A stretch of 64,000 bases of DNA from an uncultured Lactococcus sp. (GTDB lineage Bacteria; Bacillota; Bacilli; Lactobacillales; Streptococcaceae), in contig NZ_CAKPUG010000003.1 in NCBI RefSeq assembly GCF_934191625.1, forward strand, positions 186,001 through 250,000, written 5' to 3'. Positions 36,980-46,812 of this stretch are shown here, piece after piece. Every line of letters begins with the position of its first letter. The first letter of the stretch is position 1. A program made the position numbers and the translations under genes. A model generated the notes under the pieces. It did no database searches and was not told where the DNA came from. It was given only the letters and a program-made list of their open reading frames with translations.

Positions 36980-37020
36980 ATTATAGTATTTTTAACATTT
37001 ATAGTAAAGCGCTTTCCTCA
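36980..37020 (-). promoter_or_regulatory. fbp promoter overlapped by a cre-like palindrome
   Basis: On the minus strand TTTACT (37003-37008), 17 bp, TATAAT (36980-36985). The palindrome AAAGCGCTTT (37006-37015) overlaps the -35 box; with its flanks it fits the CcpA consensus at about 11 of 14 positions. Glucose repression of a gluconeogenic gene would make sense. Confidence 0.65.
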
Positions 37021-37036
37021 AAATGTACTTTACCCA

Positions 37037-37072
37037 AACAAAAAAGAGCAAAGATTAGTCTTCACTCTTTTT
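37037..37072 (-). terminator. Terminator of uvrA
   Basis: On the minus strand AAGAGTGAAGA pairs with TCTTTGCTCTT (one G:U and one mismatch), with a T run after it, just beyond the uvrA stop codon. Confidence 0.85.
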
Positions 37073-37085
37073 TTTAATCAAACAA

Positions 37086-39905
37086 TTATAATTTTTGTTT
37101 TAAATATTGCCCAGTGTAAGATTGCTCAACCTCAGCCACTTCTTCTGGTGTACCTGTAGCTAAGATTGTTCCACCACCGGCGCCCCCTTCCGGTCCAAGA
37201 TCTATAATGTAATCAGCGGTCTTAATCACATCCAGATTATGCTCAATCACAACGATGGTATTGCCTTGATCCACAAGGCGATCCAAAACTTTAATTAATG
37301 TGGCGATATCTTCACTATGCAATCCAGTTGTAGGTTCGTCCAAGATATAAAAGCTCTTACCTGTACTACGTTTTTGCAATTCGGAAGCAAGCTTCATCCG
37401 TTGTGCTTCTCCACCAGACAAGGTTGTAGCTGGTTGTCCCAAAGTAACATAGCCTAAGCCGACATCAACGATGGTTTGCAATTTTCTCTCAATTTTTGGA
37501 ATATGACGGAAGAATTCCAAAGCATCCGACACACGCATATCAAGAATTTCTGAAATATTTTTCCCTTTATAATGGACTTCCAAGGTCTCTGAGTTATAGC
37601 GTTTGCCATGACAGATTTCACATGGGACATACACATCTGGAAGAAAGTGCATTTCAATCTTGATGATACCGTCACCGGAACATGCTTCACAACGTCCGCC
37701 TTTCACGTTAAATGAAAAACGTCCTTTCTTGTAACCACGAATTTTGGCTTCATTGGTTTCCGCAAAAAGTCCTCGGATATCATCAAAAACAGATGTATAG
37801 GTTGCTGGATTTGAACGTGGTGTACGCCCAATCGGCGATTGGTCAATATCAATCAAACGTTCAATTTCTTCATAACCAGTAACTTTTTTATGCTTCCCTG
37901 GTTTTTCTGAATTATGATTGAGCTTTTGTGCTAAGGTTTTCTTCAAAATCGAATTCACCAAAGTTGACTTACCAGATCCTGATACACCAGTTACAGCTGT
38001 CATAATACCAAGGGGGAATTGGGCGTCAATATTTTGTAAGTTATTTTCTGAGGCACCGATAACCTTAACCATACGCTTTTTATCTATCTTGCGACGCTTC
38101 TCAGGTACAGGAATGGAACGTTTTCCTGATAAATATTGTCCTGTCAAGGATTTTTTATTTTTCGCTACTTGTTTTGGAGTGCCAGCAGCAATAATTTCTC
38201 CACCTAAATCTCCAGCCCCTGGTCCAACATCGATTAACCAATCTGCTGCCTTCATTGTATCTTCATCATGCTCAACTACGATAAGTGTGTTACCTAAGTC
38301 TCTCATCTTTTGTAAAGATTCAATCAAGCGATCATTATCTCTTTGATGCAAACCAATGGATGGTTCATCAAGGATATAAAGAACTCCGGAAAGGTTAGAA
38401 CCAATCTGAGTTGCTAAACGAATACGTTGTGATTCGCCGCCCGATAAGGTTCCTGAAGCTCGTGAAAGCGTCAAATAGTCCAGACCCACATTTTTTAAGA
38501 AAGATAAGCGATCTTTGATTTCCTTTACAATCGGCTGGGCAATCATTTCATCGTTTGCAGATAAAGTAAGACTTGTTAAAAAGGCTAACTCATCACCAAT
38601 CGCTAAATTAGAAAGTTCTCCGATATGTTTTCCATCAACCTTAACGGAAAGGGCTTGATCATTCAAACGATAGCCATGACAAGTCGTACAAGTCAATTCC
38701 GTCATATACCCACGGAGGTACTCACGGGTATAATCACTTGAAGTTTCACGAAAACGACGGTTGATATTATTGATAACACCAGGGAAAACCATGTCTTTAT
38801 TAGAGACATTTCCGAAATCACCCACATAATAAAAATGAAATTTACGCTTACCAGAGCCATTTAGAATAATATCCTTATGCGCTTCTGGCAAATCAGCCCA
38901 CGGGATATCCATATTGATACCAAAATCACGGCTGGCACACTCCAGCATGGTTGGATAGTAATTCGAAGATATCGGATTCCATGCAGCTACCGCCCCTTCA
39001 CGTAAAGTTTTACTATCATCTGGGATAACTAAATCAGGATCGACTTCATTTTTCATTCCTAACCCGTCACAATCGGGGCATGAACCAAAAGGTGCATTAA
39101 ATGAAAAGAGACGCGGTTCTAGCTCAGGAACTGTAAACCCACAGACAGGACAGGCATAGAATTCACTGAAAAGGAGCTCTTCTCCATCCATCTTATCCAC
39201 AATAACATAGCCTTCAGCAATACGAAGGGCTGCTTCAACAGAGTCGAATAAACGAGACCGAATACCTTCTTTTACAACGATACGATCAATAACGACTTCG
39301 ATATTGTGCTTTTTATTCTTATCAAGTTCTGGGGCTTCTGTGACATCATAAACCTCACCATTTACCCGAACACGCACATAGCCTTCTTTTTGCACACGTT
39401 CGAAAACTTTGACATGCTGTCCCTTTTTACCACGTACAATAGGAGCTAAAATCTGTAGGCGTGTTCTTTCTGGCAATTCGAGGATTTGGTCCACGATTTC
39501 TTCAACGGATTGTGCTGAAATTTGTCCATGTCCATTTATACAGAAAGGCTTTCCGACACGCGCAAAAAGCAAACGGAGATAATCGTTAATCTCCGTTACT
39601 GTTCCGACAGTAGAGCGTGGATTTTTACTGGTTGTTTTCTGATCAATCGAAATGGCTGGTGACAATCCATCAATGCTATCCACATCTGGTTTATCCATAT
39701 TGCCTAAAAATTGACGGGCATAAGCAGATAATGATTCGACATAACGACGCTGTCCCTCAGCATATAAGGTTTCAAAAGCCAACGAAGATTTTCCTGAACC
39801 TGAAACACCTGTAACAACAACCAGCTTATCACGTGGAATGGTAACATCTATATTTTTTAAATTGTGCTCTCGAGCACCATGTATAACAATTTTATCTTGG
39901 GGCAT
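37086..39905 (-). CDS. uvrA: Excinuclease ABC subunit A
   Basis: A 939-residue DNA-damage sensor of nucleotide excision repair. It has two ABC ATPase modules (Walker [10 protein letters not shown] near residue 32 and GVSGSGKST in the second half, signatures LSGGESQR and LSGGEAQR) and zinc fingers (CPVCGF..CPDCDG and [14 protein letters not shown]). Full length and intact. It is divergent from the GIY-YIG gene, sharing a promoter region in which the uvrA -10 (39978-39983) overlaps the -35 of the other gene. Confidence 0.97.
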   Translation of the reverse strand: MPQDKIVIHGAREHNLKNIDVTIPRDKLVVVTGVSGSGKSSLAFETLYAEGQRRYVESLSAYARQFLGNMDKPDVDSIDGLSPAISIDQKTTSKNPRSTVGTVTEINDYLRLLFARVGKPFCINGHGQISAQSVEEIVDQILELPERTRLQILAPIVRGKKGQHVKVFERVQKEGYVRVRVNGEVYDVTEAPELDKNKKHNIEVVIDRIVVKEGIRSRLFDSVEAALRIAEGYVIVDKMDGEELLFSEFYACPVCGFTVPELEPRLFSFNAPFGSCPDCDGLGMKNEVDPDLVIPDDSKTLREGAVAAWNPISSNYYPTMLECASRDFGINMDIPWADLPEAHKDIILNGSGKRKFHFYYVGDFGNVSNKDMVFPGVINNINRRFRETSSDYTREYLRGYMTELTCTTCHGYRLNDQALSVKVDGKHIGELSNLAIGDELAFLTSLTLSANDEMIAQPIVKEIKDRLSFLKNVGLDYLTLSRASGTLSGGESQRIRLATQIGSNLSGVLYILDEPSIGLHQRDNDRLIESLQKMRDLGNTLIVVEHDEDTMKAADWLIDVGPGAGDLGGEIIAAGTPKQVAKNKKSLTGQYLSGKRSIPVPEKRRKIDKKRMVKVIGASENNLQNIDAQFPLGIMTAVTGVSGSGKSTLVNSILKKTLAQKLNHNSEKPGKHKKVTGYEEIERLIDIDQSPIGRTPRSNPATYTSVFDDIRGLFAETNEAKIRGYKKGRFSFNVKGGRCEACSGDGIIKIEMHFLPDVYVPCEICHGKRYNSETLEVHYKGKNISEILDMRVSDALEFFRHIPKIERKLQTIVDVGLGYVTLGQPATTLSGGEAQRMKLASELQKRSTGKSFYILDEPTTGLHSEDIATLIKVLDRLVDQGNTIVVIEHNLDVIKTADYIIDLGPEGGAGGGTILATGTPEEVAEVEQSYTGQYLKQKL

Positions 39906-39973
39906 TTATTCTTCCCTTCTCACTTCTATCCCATATTTGCTGAGACTGAATTTCTTATTTTCGATAAAGATAC

Positions 39974-40002
39974 TTCAATTATACTACATTTTAAGGTACA
40001 AT
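39974..40002 (+). promoter_or_regulatory. Overlapping divergent promoters of the GIY-YIG gene and uvrA
   Basis: Plus strand: TTCAAT (39974-39979), 17 bp, TACAAT (39997-40002), with only nine bases to the ATG at 40012. Minus strand: TATAAT at 39978-39983 for uvrA. The two promoters overlap, so they may exclude each other. Confidence 0.6.
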
Positions 40003-40011
40003 AGCCTTATC

Positions 40012-40311
40012 ATGAAATCTTATTTTGTCTATGTTTTACGTTGTGCTGATGATACGCTTTATTGTGGCTACACAGACGATGTTATGAAACGACTGGAAAC
40101 CCATAACTCTGGTAAAGGTGCCAAGTATACTAAAGCACGACGTCCCCTTCAACTTTTGACATCCGTTGAATTTTCAGATAAGAAACACGCCTTAAAATGC
40201 GAATGGTGGTTTAAACATAAACTCAACCGTTCACAAAAATTGAAATTAATTACAGAAGAAAAAATCAAAGAAACTTTTGAGAAAGTACTTCTAGCCAAAG
40301 AAAAGGGATAA
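40012..40311 (+). CDS. GIY-YIG domain nuclease-like protein (YhbQ/UPF0213 type)
   Basis: A 99-residue single-domain GIY-YIG protein: [20 protein letters not shown] contains the YV...YCGYT core, followed by the family signature [16 protein letters not shown]. Proteins of this type are small structure-specific nucleases of uncertain role. I start at ATG 40012; the open frame extends upstream to 39838, into uvrA, without coding signs. No ribosome site is evident, and the -10 box lies nine bases from the ATG, so the mRNA leader is very short. Confidence 0.87.
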   Translation: MKSYFVYVLRCADDTLYCGYTDDVMKRLETHNSGKGAKYTKARRPLQLLTSVEFSDKKHALKCEWWFKHKLNRSQKLKLITEEKIKETFEKVLLAKEKG

Positions 40312-40327
40312 AAAATCCCTTTTTCAG
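40301..40327 (+). terminator. Terminator of the GIY-YIG gene
   Basis: AAAAGGGAT pairs with ATCCCTTTT around AAAAA, followed by T's; the stop codon at 40309-40311 is inside the hairpin. Confidence 0.8.
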
Positions 40328-40330
40328 TTT

Positions 40331-40368
40331 AATTATAAAAAGCAAACTTAAGTTTGCTTTTTATAATT
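40331..40368. terminator. 38-bp perfect palindrome, bidirectional terminator
   Basis: The 19-bp halves (40331-40349 and 40350-40368) are exact reverse complements, with A/T runs at the ends on both strands. It lies between the convergent GIY-YIG and UPF0145 genes; the stop codon of the latter (40361-40363) is inside it. Confidence 0.85.
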
Positions 40369-40687
40369 TTTCCAGTTTAACAGCTGTACCGTAAGCAGCA
40401 ACTGAGTCAACATTCCCAAATGTTGAAGAATCAAAACGCATCGCCAAGATTGCATTAGCCCCTTTATCACGTGCTTCTTCTGCAAGTCGTTCAATAGCAC
40501 TCTCGCGCGTTTCATGCTGGAGTTTTGTATAACCGGCAATTTCACCTCCAACAATCGTTTTTAACTGTTGCCCAGTACTTGAGAACACATTACGTGATCT
40601 GGTTGTTAATCCAAAAACTTCACCATAAACTTCAGTGACACGGTAGCCCGGGGCATCATTTGTAGTTAAAATTAAAATATCTTTCAT
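40361..40687 (-). CDS. UPF0145/YbjQ-family protein
   Basis: A 108-residue protein of the YbjQ (heavy-metal-binding domain) family, recognisable by APGYRVTEVYGEVFGLTTRSRN, GGEIAGYTKLQHETRESAIERLAEEA and GANAILAMRFDSS. Its function is not established; homologues form pentamers. The start is ATG 40685-40687, with GAGGAG four bases upstream. It lies 30 bp after the GH20 gene and may be the end of that transcript. Confidence 0.88.
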   Translation of the reverse strand: MKDILILTTNDAPGYRVTEVYGEVFGLTTRSRNVFSSTGQQLKTIVGGEIAGYTKLQHETRESAIERLAEEARDKGANAILAMRFDSSTFGNVDSVAAYGTAVKLEKL

Positions 40688-40716
40688 TTTTCTCCTCTTT
40701 CTTGACAACTTTGTCA

Positions 40717-41904
40717 TTATTTTGGTCTAACTCGACCTTTTGCACTCTCTAGATAAGCTCCAACAAAAGGTTGGATACCCTGCTGTATTTCTTTATCCGT
40801 AAAGCGTCCAGCATGTTCACCCCAAATTGAAATAGATGAGCCTACCACATTATCAATTGAATCCACCTTGATGCCCGAATTCAAAGTCATATGTGCTAAA
40901 GACCAATTATTTTTAAGACTGGCTATCGAATAATCTAAATTTTCCTCTTTTAACGTTTCCTTTGAGGGCAAGAGATACAAGTAATATGCATTATAATTGA
41001 GTAACTCAAACCCATGGTTCAAAAGTTGTTGTGCTGGAGCAATATGCTCAAAACCTAACTGAGCTGCTGGAGCTTCACTAAAAAAATTCAGACGACTATT
41101 CGGTGTCCAATAAGCAATTTGAATGTCTTTGTGGAGATGTATTATATCTTCATTTCCAATACTATCATTCCACATTCTCATTATAAAACCGTGAATTTTT
41201 AAAAATTCATTGATTTGATTCACATAATGGACTAAGTCTGGATGGCTAGACTGGGGCATTATCTGAGCTTCCCCACCTCCAATATGAAAATATTTTTCTG
41301 GCTGTCGTGCAAATAATGGTAAATACTCGCCAATCATAGCCTTGGTTAAGTCCAGACTGGCTGATTTAGCAGGATCCATCATATACGTGCTTCTTGGGTC
41401 ATCCTCAGTTAGACGAACAGCCTCACGCTTTTCAGGACTATGTCTATCAAGGAGTTTTAGAACAGCTTCCATACGGGAGGGAGAGCTCAACTCTGGTATT
41501 AACAGGACACGACGTTCTATTGCAAAATCCACCAGTTCCCCTAGTTCTTTCTTCGTCAAGAACGGTAGATTTGTATGAGTATTATAAGCAATACCTTCAC
41601 GAATTTCTGCACGATTAGCGGTCTGCCCGACGGTCTCCAATTCTACACCCAGGGCAAAATCATCACTCATATGAAGCTGTATAAAAGCATGCGGAATTCC
41701 AGACATATCTTCAATAAAAGACTTGATTGTCTCTACTGAATAATATTTGCGTGAAATATCAAGTGTGAGACCTGCTTGCTTATCTTGATGCAGCTCAATT
41801 CGAGCTTCATTTTCATGCCTCAAGGATAAACCATTATAAATGGCAAATGCTACAATCACCACAAGCATGATCAATATTAATACGACTGGTAATATTTTTT
41901 TCAA
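40717..41904 (-). CDS. Membrane-anchored GH20 protein related to dispersin B, active-site residues changed
   Basis: A 395-residue protein: one N-terminal membrane helix (residues 3-24), then a GH20 barrel resembling dispersin B. Conserved are LDISRKYYS with the substrate Arg, MRMWND, LNYNAYYLYLLP and ISIWGE. The catalytic pair, Asp-Glu in HIGGDE of active GH20 enzymes, reads HIGGGE here (Gly211-Glu212), and the ELDSPNH-type motif reads ELSSPSR. The Asp that positions the substrate acetamido group is therefore missing. It may be a carbohydrate-binding pseudo-enzyme, or have altered chemistry. The start is TTG 41902-41904, with AAAGGA eight bases upstream; GTG 41908 is the alternative. It follows the Gfo/Idh gene by about 18 bp. 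Confidence 0.82.
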   Translation of the reverse strand: MKKILPVVLILIMLVVIVAFAIYNGLSLRHENEARIELHQDKQAGLTLDISRKYYSVETIKSFIEDMSGIPHAFIQLHMSDDFALGVELETVGQTANRAEIREGIAYNTHTNLPFLTKKELGELVDFAIERRVLLIPELSSPSRMEAVLKLLDRHSPEKREAVRLTEDDPRSTYMMDPAKSASLDLTKAMIGEYLPLFARQPEKYFHIGGGEAQIMPQSSHPDLVHYVNQINEFLKIHGFIMRMWNDSIGNEDIIHLHKDIQIAYWTPNSRLNFFSEAPAAQLGFEHIAPAQQLLNHGFELLNYNAYYLYLLPSKETLKEENLDYSIASLKNNWSLAHMTLNSGIKVDSIDNVVGSSISIWGEHAGRFTDKEIQQGIQPFVGAYLESAKGRVRPK

Positions 41905-41922
41905 CGTCACAATCCTTTGTGG

Positions 41923-42843
41923 TTACATTTTATCCAAGATCTCATGGATGATTTCATGGGAATCTAGTATATTTATTTGTTTCATCTGATACATGAGTTC
42001 ATCTCTATTATGGCCGTCAAAATTAGCTACTGCTTCAACCATACCAAAAACCAAACTTTCAAAACCACGATTATATGTGGCACTTTGCCAGCCATTAATT
42101 CCTATTTTTTGCTTGTCTAGTCCAGTAAGGATTTCTAACTCCGTGAGTTCTGATAGACGATAAGTTCCACTGCTTGCTTCGACCGTAAATTCCTCAGAAA
42201 AAGCGCCTGAAGTCAAGTTCATGGTGGCAACACCCATACAAGATTGAGTTCGCAGTGTGACAATCACACGCGAAAGTTTTTTGTCCGGTGTCATCGCTAA
42301 TTGATAACTGTAACGTTCAATCTCATCATCCAACAAGTAAATCAGCGTATCCAAAGGATGGATAAAAATATCATATAAACTAAATTGTACTTCGTCAGCA
42401 TTATTCGCTAAATTTTTACTCACCTTAATAAAGTTTTTTTGATTGACCTCTTTAAGCTTGTCTGTCATCGGGGCAAACCGACGATTAAAACCGATAACAA
42501 AGAGGACATTATTTTCCACAGCTAAACGATGAAGTTCTTGGACCTCATCAAAGTTTTCGGAAATCGGCTTATCCATCATGACATGTGTTCCTGCACTCAA
42601 ATAACGTTTTGCAAGTACAAAATGTTGGGCAGTTGCTGCATGGATGACAACCATATCACAAGTCTCCAATGCGCCTAAATCCGTTGTTGCATATTCAAAT
42701 TTATATTTTTTACGAATCTCTTCAGCTTTTTCCCAGGTTCTCGAATGCAAAATGAAACGATGTTCAGCTTGCATTTTCGCATAAACGGGCAGATAGGCCT
42801 TCCCTGCGATATTTGACGTTGCACCAATTATTCCAATAATCAT
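41923..42843 (-). CDS. Gfo/Idh/MocA-family oxidoreductase
   Basis: A 306-residue NAD(P)-dependent oxidoreductase. The N-terminal Rossmann motif GIIGATSNIAGKAYLP and the EKP-like motif MDKPISENFDEVQELHRLA are present, and FNRRFAP follows. The substrate, probably a sugar or inositol derivative, cannot be predicted. It starts 9 bp after thiN in the mazG-thiN-gfo-GH20 run. Confidence 0.85.
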   Translation of the reverse strand: MIIGIIGATSNIAGKAYLPVYAKMQAEHRFILHSRTWEKAEEIRKKYKFEYATTDLGALETCDMVVIHAATAQHFVLAKRYLSAGTHVMMDKPISENFDEVQELHRLAVENNVLFVIGFNRRFAPMTDKLKEVNQKNFIKVSKNLANNADEVQFSLYDIFIHPLDTLIYLLDDEIERYSYQLAMTPDKKLSRVIVTLRTQSCMGVATMNLTSGAFSEEFTVEASSGTYRLSELTELEILTGLDKQKIGINGWQSATYNRGFESLVFGMVEAVANFDGHNRDELMYQMKQINILDSHEIIHEILDKM

Positions 42844-42852
42844 ATAGTCTCT

Positions 42853-43470
42853 CTAACTGTCTTTTGAATAAATGACGATAAGCTTGCCTTGAGCAATTTT
42901 TAACTCCATCGTCTCACTGATAAAAGCATTACTTGCATAGATGTCCGCAAAGTTATCCTCAGCTTTAAGTGGATATTTTGCGTTTTTAATCTCTAAACTT
43001 CTTTTTGTGCCGACCTGAACAATTCCCAAATATGGATAGCCTTCAATCTTGCGAATGATATGCTGCCCCTGAGTAAGATATTTTACAAAGTTTTGATCGT
43101 CCTTCAAAGATATCCTTTCAGGAGAGGAAAAATTGAGCGGAAGATATACATTGGTCAAATGATGATCAAGCCTTCCACCAAGTGCTCCAATAATCATAAT
43201 CTCTGCATCTGGAAAACGAGAAAGCACCTGATCTAAACCAGCTTCTAAATCCGTCTGGTCCTTCTCTGCCGGAAGTTTAACAAGTTCATGAGCAGCTTCT
43301 GATATTTTATCGAATTCTTCCTTACTTACAGAGTCAAAATCACCAACCGCTAAATCTATATTTTGATGTTCTTCAAATAAAAATAAAGCTCCCCGGTCAA
43401 TGCCGACATAATAATCATAGCTTTCATTTGGTAAACTTGCTGGTCGACCTGCGTGAATAAGTACTCTCAT
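42853..43470 (-). CDS. thiN: Thiamine pyrophosphokinase
   Basis: A 205-residue enzyme that makes thiamine diphosphate from thiamine and ATP. Motifs: VGIDRGALFLF, AVGDFDSVSKEE, PAEKDQTDLEAGL, and IIGALGGRLDHHLTNV. The C-terminal beta-sandwich ends with GKLIVIYSKDS. The ATG overlaps the mazG stop codon by four bases (43467-43470), indicating coupling. Confidence 0.92.
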   Translation of the reverse strand: MRVLIHAGRPASLPNESYDYYVGIDRGALFLFEEHQNIDLAVGDFDSVSKEEFDKISEAAHELVKLPAEKDQTDLEAGLDQVLSRFPDAEIMIIGALGGRLDHHLTNVYLPLNFSSPERISLKDDQNFVKYLTQGQHIIRKIEGYPYLGIVQVGTKRSLEIKNAKYPLKAEDNFADIYASNAFISETMELKIAQGKLIVIYSKDS

Positions 43471-43814
43471 CGCTCATCCCCACTGCCCGCTATTTTACCT
43501 CGAAGCTGACGACTTTCTAATTTATTTAAGTTGGCTTGAGCGACTTGCTCCAAATCAAGGCCCAGATAGCGCGCACACGTTGCCACATGCCATAAGACAT
43601 CGCCTAATTCTTTTCCCAAAGCGTTTTTATCTTCATCTTTAATGATACCATCCTGATCACGGATGATTTTTTTTATCTTATCCGCAACTTCTCCGGATTC
43701 ACCCGCCAAACCGAGAACCTTATCTAAAAAAGCAAAATTTACCTGTTCAATGTCCGCTAAAGGTCCATTAACATCAAATTTTATTATTTCCTTTTGATAA
43801 TCCTTAAGTTCCAT
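43467..43814 (-). CDS. MazG-like nucleotide pyrophosphohydrolase
   Basis: A 115-residue all-alpha NTP pyrophosphatase of the MazG superfamily. The metal motif is EE-type: LGLAGESGEVADKIKK, then KELGDVLWHVATCARYLG. It probably hydrolyses non-canonical NTPs (house-cleaning). I start at ATG 43812-43814, with AGGAGG about ten bases upstream; the longer frame to 43910 crosses the promoter (-10 TATAAT at 43846-43851). It leads thiN, gfo and the GH20 gene. Confidence 0.86.
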   Translation of the reverse strand: MELKDYQKEIIKFDVNGPLADIEQVNFAFLDKVLGLAGESGEVADKIKKIIRDQDGIIKDEDKNALGKELGDVLWHVATCARYLGLDLEQVAQANLNKLESRQLRGKIAGSGDER

Positions 43815-43896
43815 AGATAAGGCTCCTCCTTTAATTCTTCCTCTTATTATATCAAAATCTCCTCTGAAAAAGGCTGTCTCATCCCTAGTTTTATAT

Positions 43897-43924
43897 AAAA
43901 AAGCCCTCAAGTAACTTGAGAACT
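43897..43924 (-). terminator. Terminator of asnS
   Basis: On the minus strand AGTTCTCAAG pairs with CTTGAGGGCT around a short loop, followed by TTTTTT, shortly after the asnS stop codon at 43937. Confidence 0.85.
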
Positions 43925-43936
43925 TTGATTTAAGAC

Positions 43937-45274
43937 TTAAGGACGAATACGCCCAAGCATACGTGGGAATGGGATAGCTTCACGGATGTGTTGGTTACCT
44001 GTAATAAAGGTTACCGCACGTTCCAAGCCAAGACCAAAACCAGAATGTGGCACAGAACCGAATTTACGTAAGTCGAGGTACCAGCTGTATTCCTCTTCTG
44101 AGAGACCAAACTCTTTTACTTTTTCAACCAAGTAATCATAATCTGTCGCACGTTCTGAACCACCAATGATTTCACCATAACCTTCTGGTGCGATAAGATC
44201 CGCACAAATCACAACATCTTCACGTGTTGGATGTGGTTTCATATAGAAAGCTTTGATTGCTTTAGGGTAGTTGATGATAAAAGTTGGCACGCCATAGTAG
44301 TTAGAAACAAATGTTTCATGTGGTGAACCAAAGTCATCACCCCACTCGATATGATCATAATCATTATTTGCTTCTTCTTTTTGAAGAAGTTCAATCGCGT
44401 CATCGTAAGTGACACGTTTGAATGGTTCATTGACATATTTTTCCAATAAATCAATGTCACGTTCCAAACTTTCTAAAGCATAACGTTGATTTTCCAAGAC
44501 TGATTTGATCAAATGTTTAACATAAGCTTCTTGAATATCTAAAGATTCTTCATGGGTTGTGAAGGCCATTTCTGGCTCAATCATCCAGAATTCTGTCAAA
44601 TGACGGCGCGTTTTTGATTTTTCAGCACGGAAAGTTGGACCAAAGGTAAAGACTTTGCCAAATGCCATCGCACCCGCTTCAGCATAGAGCTGACCTGTTT
44701 GTGACAAGTAAGCAGGCTGACCAAAGTAATCTGTCTCAAAAAGTTCTGTTGTTCCTTCAGGAGCTGAACCTGTCAAGATTGGACTATCAATTTTTACAAA
44801 ACCGTTGGCATTGTAAAACTCGTATGTCGCACGGATAATTTCGTTACGCACAAGCATGATCGCATGCTGCTTGCGGCTACGTAGCCACAAGTGACGGTTA
44901 TCCATCAAGAAATCTGTACCATGCTCTTTTGGTGTGATAGGATAATCCACAGATCCACCAACGACTTCAAGGTCTGTGACATCAAGCTCGTAACCAAATT
45001 TTGAACGTGAATCTTCTTTTACAATCCCGGTTACGATTACTGATGTTTCTTGCGCCAAGTGTTTGATTTCAGTGAATTTTTCTAGTCCTGCTTCTTCACC
45101 AAATTTTTCAATCATGTTTGGTTTGAAAACGACAGCTTGGAAATAAGCTGTACCATCACGGAGTTGGAGAAATTGCAATTTTCCTTTTCCTGATTTGTCT
45201 GCAACCCAAGCGCCAATTTTGATTTCTTCACCAACGTGATCTTTCACATCGATGATTGATACTAAGTCTTTCAT
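43937..45274 (-). CDS. asnS: Asparaginyl-tRNA synthetase
   Basis: A 445-residue class II synthetase. An N-terminal OB-fold domain (residues 15-105) is followed by the catalytic core with motif 2 ([25 protein letters not shown]) and motif 3 ([16 protein letters not shown]). I start at ATG 45272-45274, with AAGGA seven bases upstream. It follows aspC and a small unknown gene; the aspB-asnS order is also found in Bacillus. No T-box leader was seen in front of it. Confidence 0.96.
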   Translation of the reverse strand: MKDLVSIIDVKDHVGEEIKIGAWVADKSGKGKLQFLQLRDGTAYFQAVVFKPNMIEKFGEEAGLEKFTEIKHLAQETSVIVTGIVKEDSRSKFGYELDVTDLEVVGGSVDYPITPKEHGTDFLMDNRHLWLRSRKQHAIMLVRNEIIRATYEFYNANGFVKIDSPILTGSAPEGTTELFETDYFGQPAYLSQTGQLYAEAGAMAFGKVFTFGPTFRAEKSKTRRHLTEFWMIEPEMAFTTHEESLDIQEAYVKHLIKSVLENQRYALESLERDIDLLEKYVNEPFKRVTYDDAIELLQKEEANNDYDHIEWGDDFGSPHETFVSNYYGVPTFIINYPKAIKAFYMKPHPTREDVVICADLIAPEGYGEIIGGSERATDYDYLVEKVKEFGLSEEEYSWYLDLRKFGSVPHSGFGLGLERAVTFITGNQHIREAIPFPRMLGRIRP

Positions 45275-45296
45275 AAATAATTCCTTCTCATTTTTT

Positions 45297-45626
45297 TTAA
45301 TATAAATCTTTGTCTGCAAATTTCTCTAACCAGATTTCTTTCAAAGTTTTCAAATCTTCTTTAAAAGCTTTTGGTGTCTGTAATTCATCTTTTTTAAGCT
45401 CTTCCAACACCAGGAGTTCAAAGTCATCAGCCTTCCAATCTTTGTCAATGGCTAGGGGAACTCCGATACCTGTTTTTCGTGAAAATTCAAAGCGATTTTT
45501 CAAACCAGGTAAATCTGGGGCGATATCAAGATAAAACTTGTTTTTTGAAATATTTTTATAAGCTACAACAGCACCAAGCTTTTCTTGGAGCTTGTAAGCC
45601 GATTTTGCTTCTTTTTTATCTATCAT
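45297..45626 (-). CDS. Small hypothetical protein between aspC and asnS
   Basis: A 109-residue soluble, Lys-rich protein that I do not recognise. It has no signal peptide or membrane helix. The charged stretch [23 protein letters not shown] and the C-terminal [16 protein letters not shown] look helical. The start ATG 45624-45626 lies inside the end of aspC (11-bp overlap), with GGAAGTGG upstream, so it is translationally coupled and part of the tseB-aspC-asnS transcript. Confidence 0.75.
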   Translation of the reverse strand: MIDKKEAKSAYKLQEKLGAVVAYKNISKNKFYLDIAPDLPGLKNRFEFSRKTGIGVPLAIDKDWKADDFELLVLEELKKDELQTPKAFKEDLKTLKEIWLEKFADKDLY

Positions 45627-46809
45627 GTACCACTTCCATCCAATTTTCAAGACGTTGTACAGCTTCTGTTAAACTTTCAAGGTCAGTGGCATAACTCAAT
45701 CTTACATGTACAGGGGAACCAAATCCTTCACCCGTCACCAGAGCCACTCCAGTTTCTTCAAGAATCGCTGTCGCAAAATCGGTAACATTGTTATACCCTT
45801 TAAGAGCCATGGCTTTCTCCACTTTAGGGAAGAGGTAGAAAGCACCATTAGGCTTAATCGCCTCAAAGCCAGGAATTTGATTAATCATAGGGTGTATCAA
45901 ATTTAGACGCGCTTCAAATGCTGTACGCATTTTTTCAACTGCCGTTTCATCAGAATTAAAGGCTTCGATGGCTGCATATTGAGCAACTGTACTTGGGTTT
46001 GAGGTTGTTTGACCTGCAATCTTCGTCATTGCTGCAATAATTTCGCTATCACCAACTGCAAGTCCAATGCGCCAACCGGTCATCGCAAAGGTTTTCGATA
46101 CACCATTAATGACAATTGTGTGTTGACGAATCTTCTCTGATAAGGATGAAATAGCTGTAAACTCGCTTTTATTATAAACCAGTCGGTGATAAATATCGTC
46201 TGCTAAAATTAACAAATCATTAGCCACAGCCCAATTTCCCAAGGCCAGTAATTCTTCTTTTGAATAAATCATTCCTGTTGGATTGGATGGACTATTTAAT
46301 AAAAGCACCTTCGTCTTTTCAGTTTTTACTGCCTCGAGTTGTTCAACTGTGATTTTAAAGTCATTTTCTTGCAAAGTCGAAACGACAACAGGTTGACCTC
46401 CTGACATTTTGACTTGATCCACATAGCTCACCCAATACGGGGCAGGAATGATGACCTCGTCTCCTTTATCTAAAACACTTTGGAAGAAGGCGTAAAGCGC
46501 AAATTTAGCACCTGTGGTAACCAGAATTTCCTTACCTTCAATAGCATAGCCATAATATTTTTCCCAATAATTGCATACAGCGTTTTTCAATTCAGGTAAG
46601 CCGGAAGCTTGTGTGTAAAAACTTGCTTTCCCTGAATGAATGGAAGTAACGGCTGCTTCACCAATTATTTTTGGAGTGGAAAAATCTGGCTGTCCTAAAG
46701 TTAAATCAATAATGTTTTTTCCTTGGCTTGCAAGATCTTTGGCACGCTTTGCAGCAGCTAGAGTGACAGACTCTTCGATGTTTGAAACAAAATCAGATAG
46801 TTTTTTCAT
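45616..46809 (-). CDS. aspC: Aspartate aminotransferase (class I)
   Basis: A 397-residue PLP enzyme interconverting aspartate and oxaloacetate. The PLP lysine is in SKTFAMTGWRIG near residue 235; substrate and cofactor motifs LTLGQPDF, NSPSNPTGM and ADDIYHRL are intact. It corresponds to Bacillus AspB by position (tseB-aspB-asnS), and starts three bases after the tseB stop codon. Confidence 0.92.
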   Translation of the reverse strand: MKKLSDFVSNIEESVTLAAAKRAKDLASQGKNIIDLTLGQPDFSTPKIIGEAAVTSIHSGKASFYTQASGLPELKNAVCNYWEKYYGYAIEGKEILVTTGAKFALYAFFQSVLDKGDEVIIPAPYWVSYVDQVKMSGGQPVVVSTLQENDFKITVEQLEAVKTEKTKVLLLNSPSNPTGMIYSKEELLALGNWAVANDLLILADDIYHRLVYNKSEFTAISSLSEKIRQHTIVINGVSKTFAMTGWRIGLAVGDSEIIAAMTKIAGQTTSNPSTVAQYAAIEAFNSDETAVEKMRTAFEARLNLIHPMINQIPGFEAIKPNGAFYLFPKVEKAMALKGYNNVTDFATAILEETGVALVTGEGFGSPVHVRLSYATDLESLTEAVQRLENWMEVVHDR

Positions 46810-46812
46810 AAA

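Noticed and set aside
37918..38346. 142-residue plus-strand open frame
   Set aside because: It is the shadow of uvrA on the other strand; the uvrA motifs are unambiguous.
39838..40011. 58-residue upstream extension of the GIY-YIG protein
   Set aside because: It overlaps the start of uvrA and both promoters; the conserved domain begins at the inner ATG.
45275..45296. T-box leader before asnS
   Set aside because: The gap to the preceding gene is only 22 bp, too short for a T-box.
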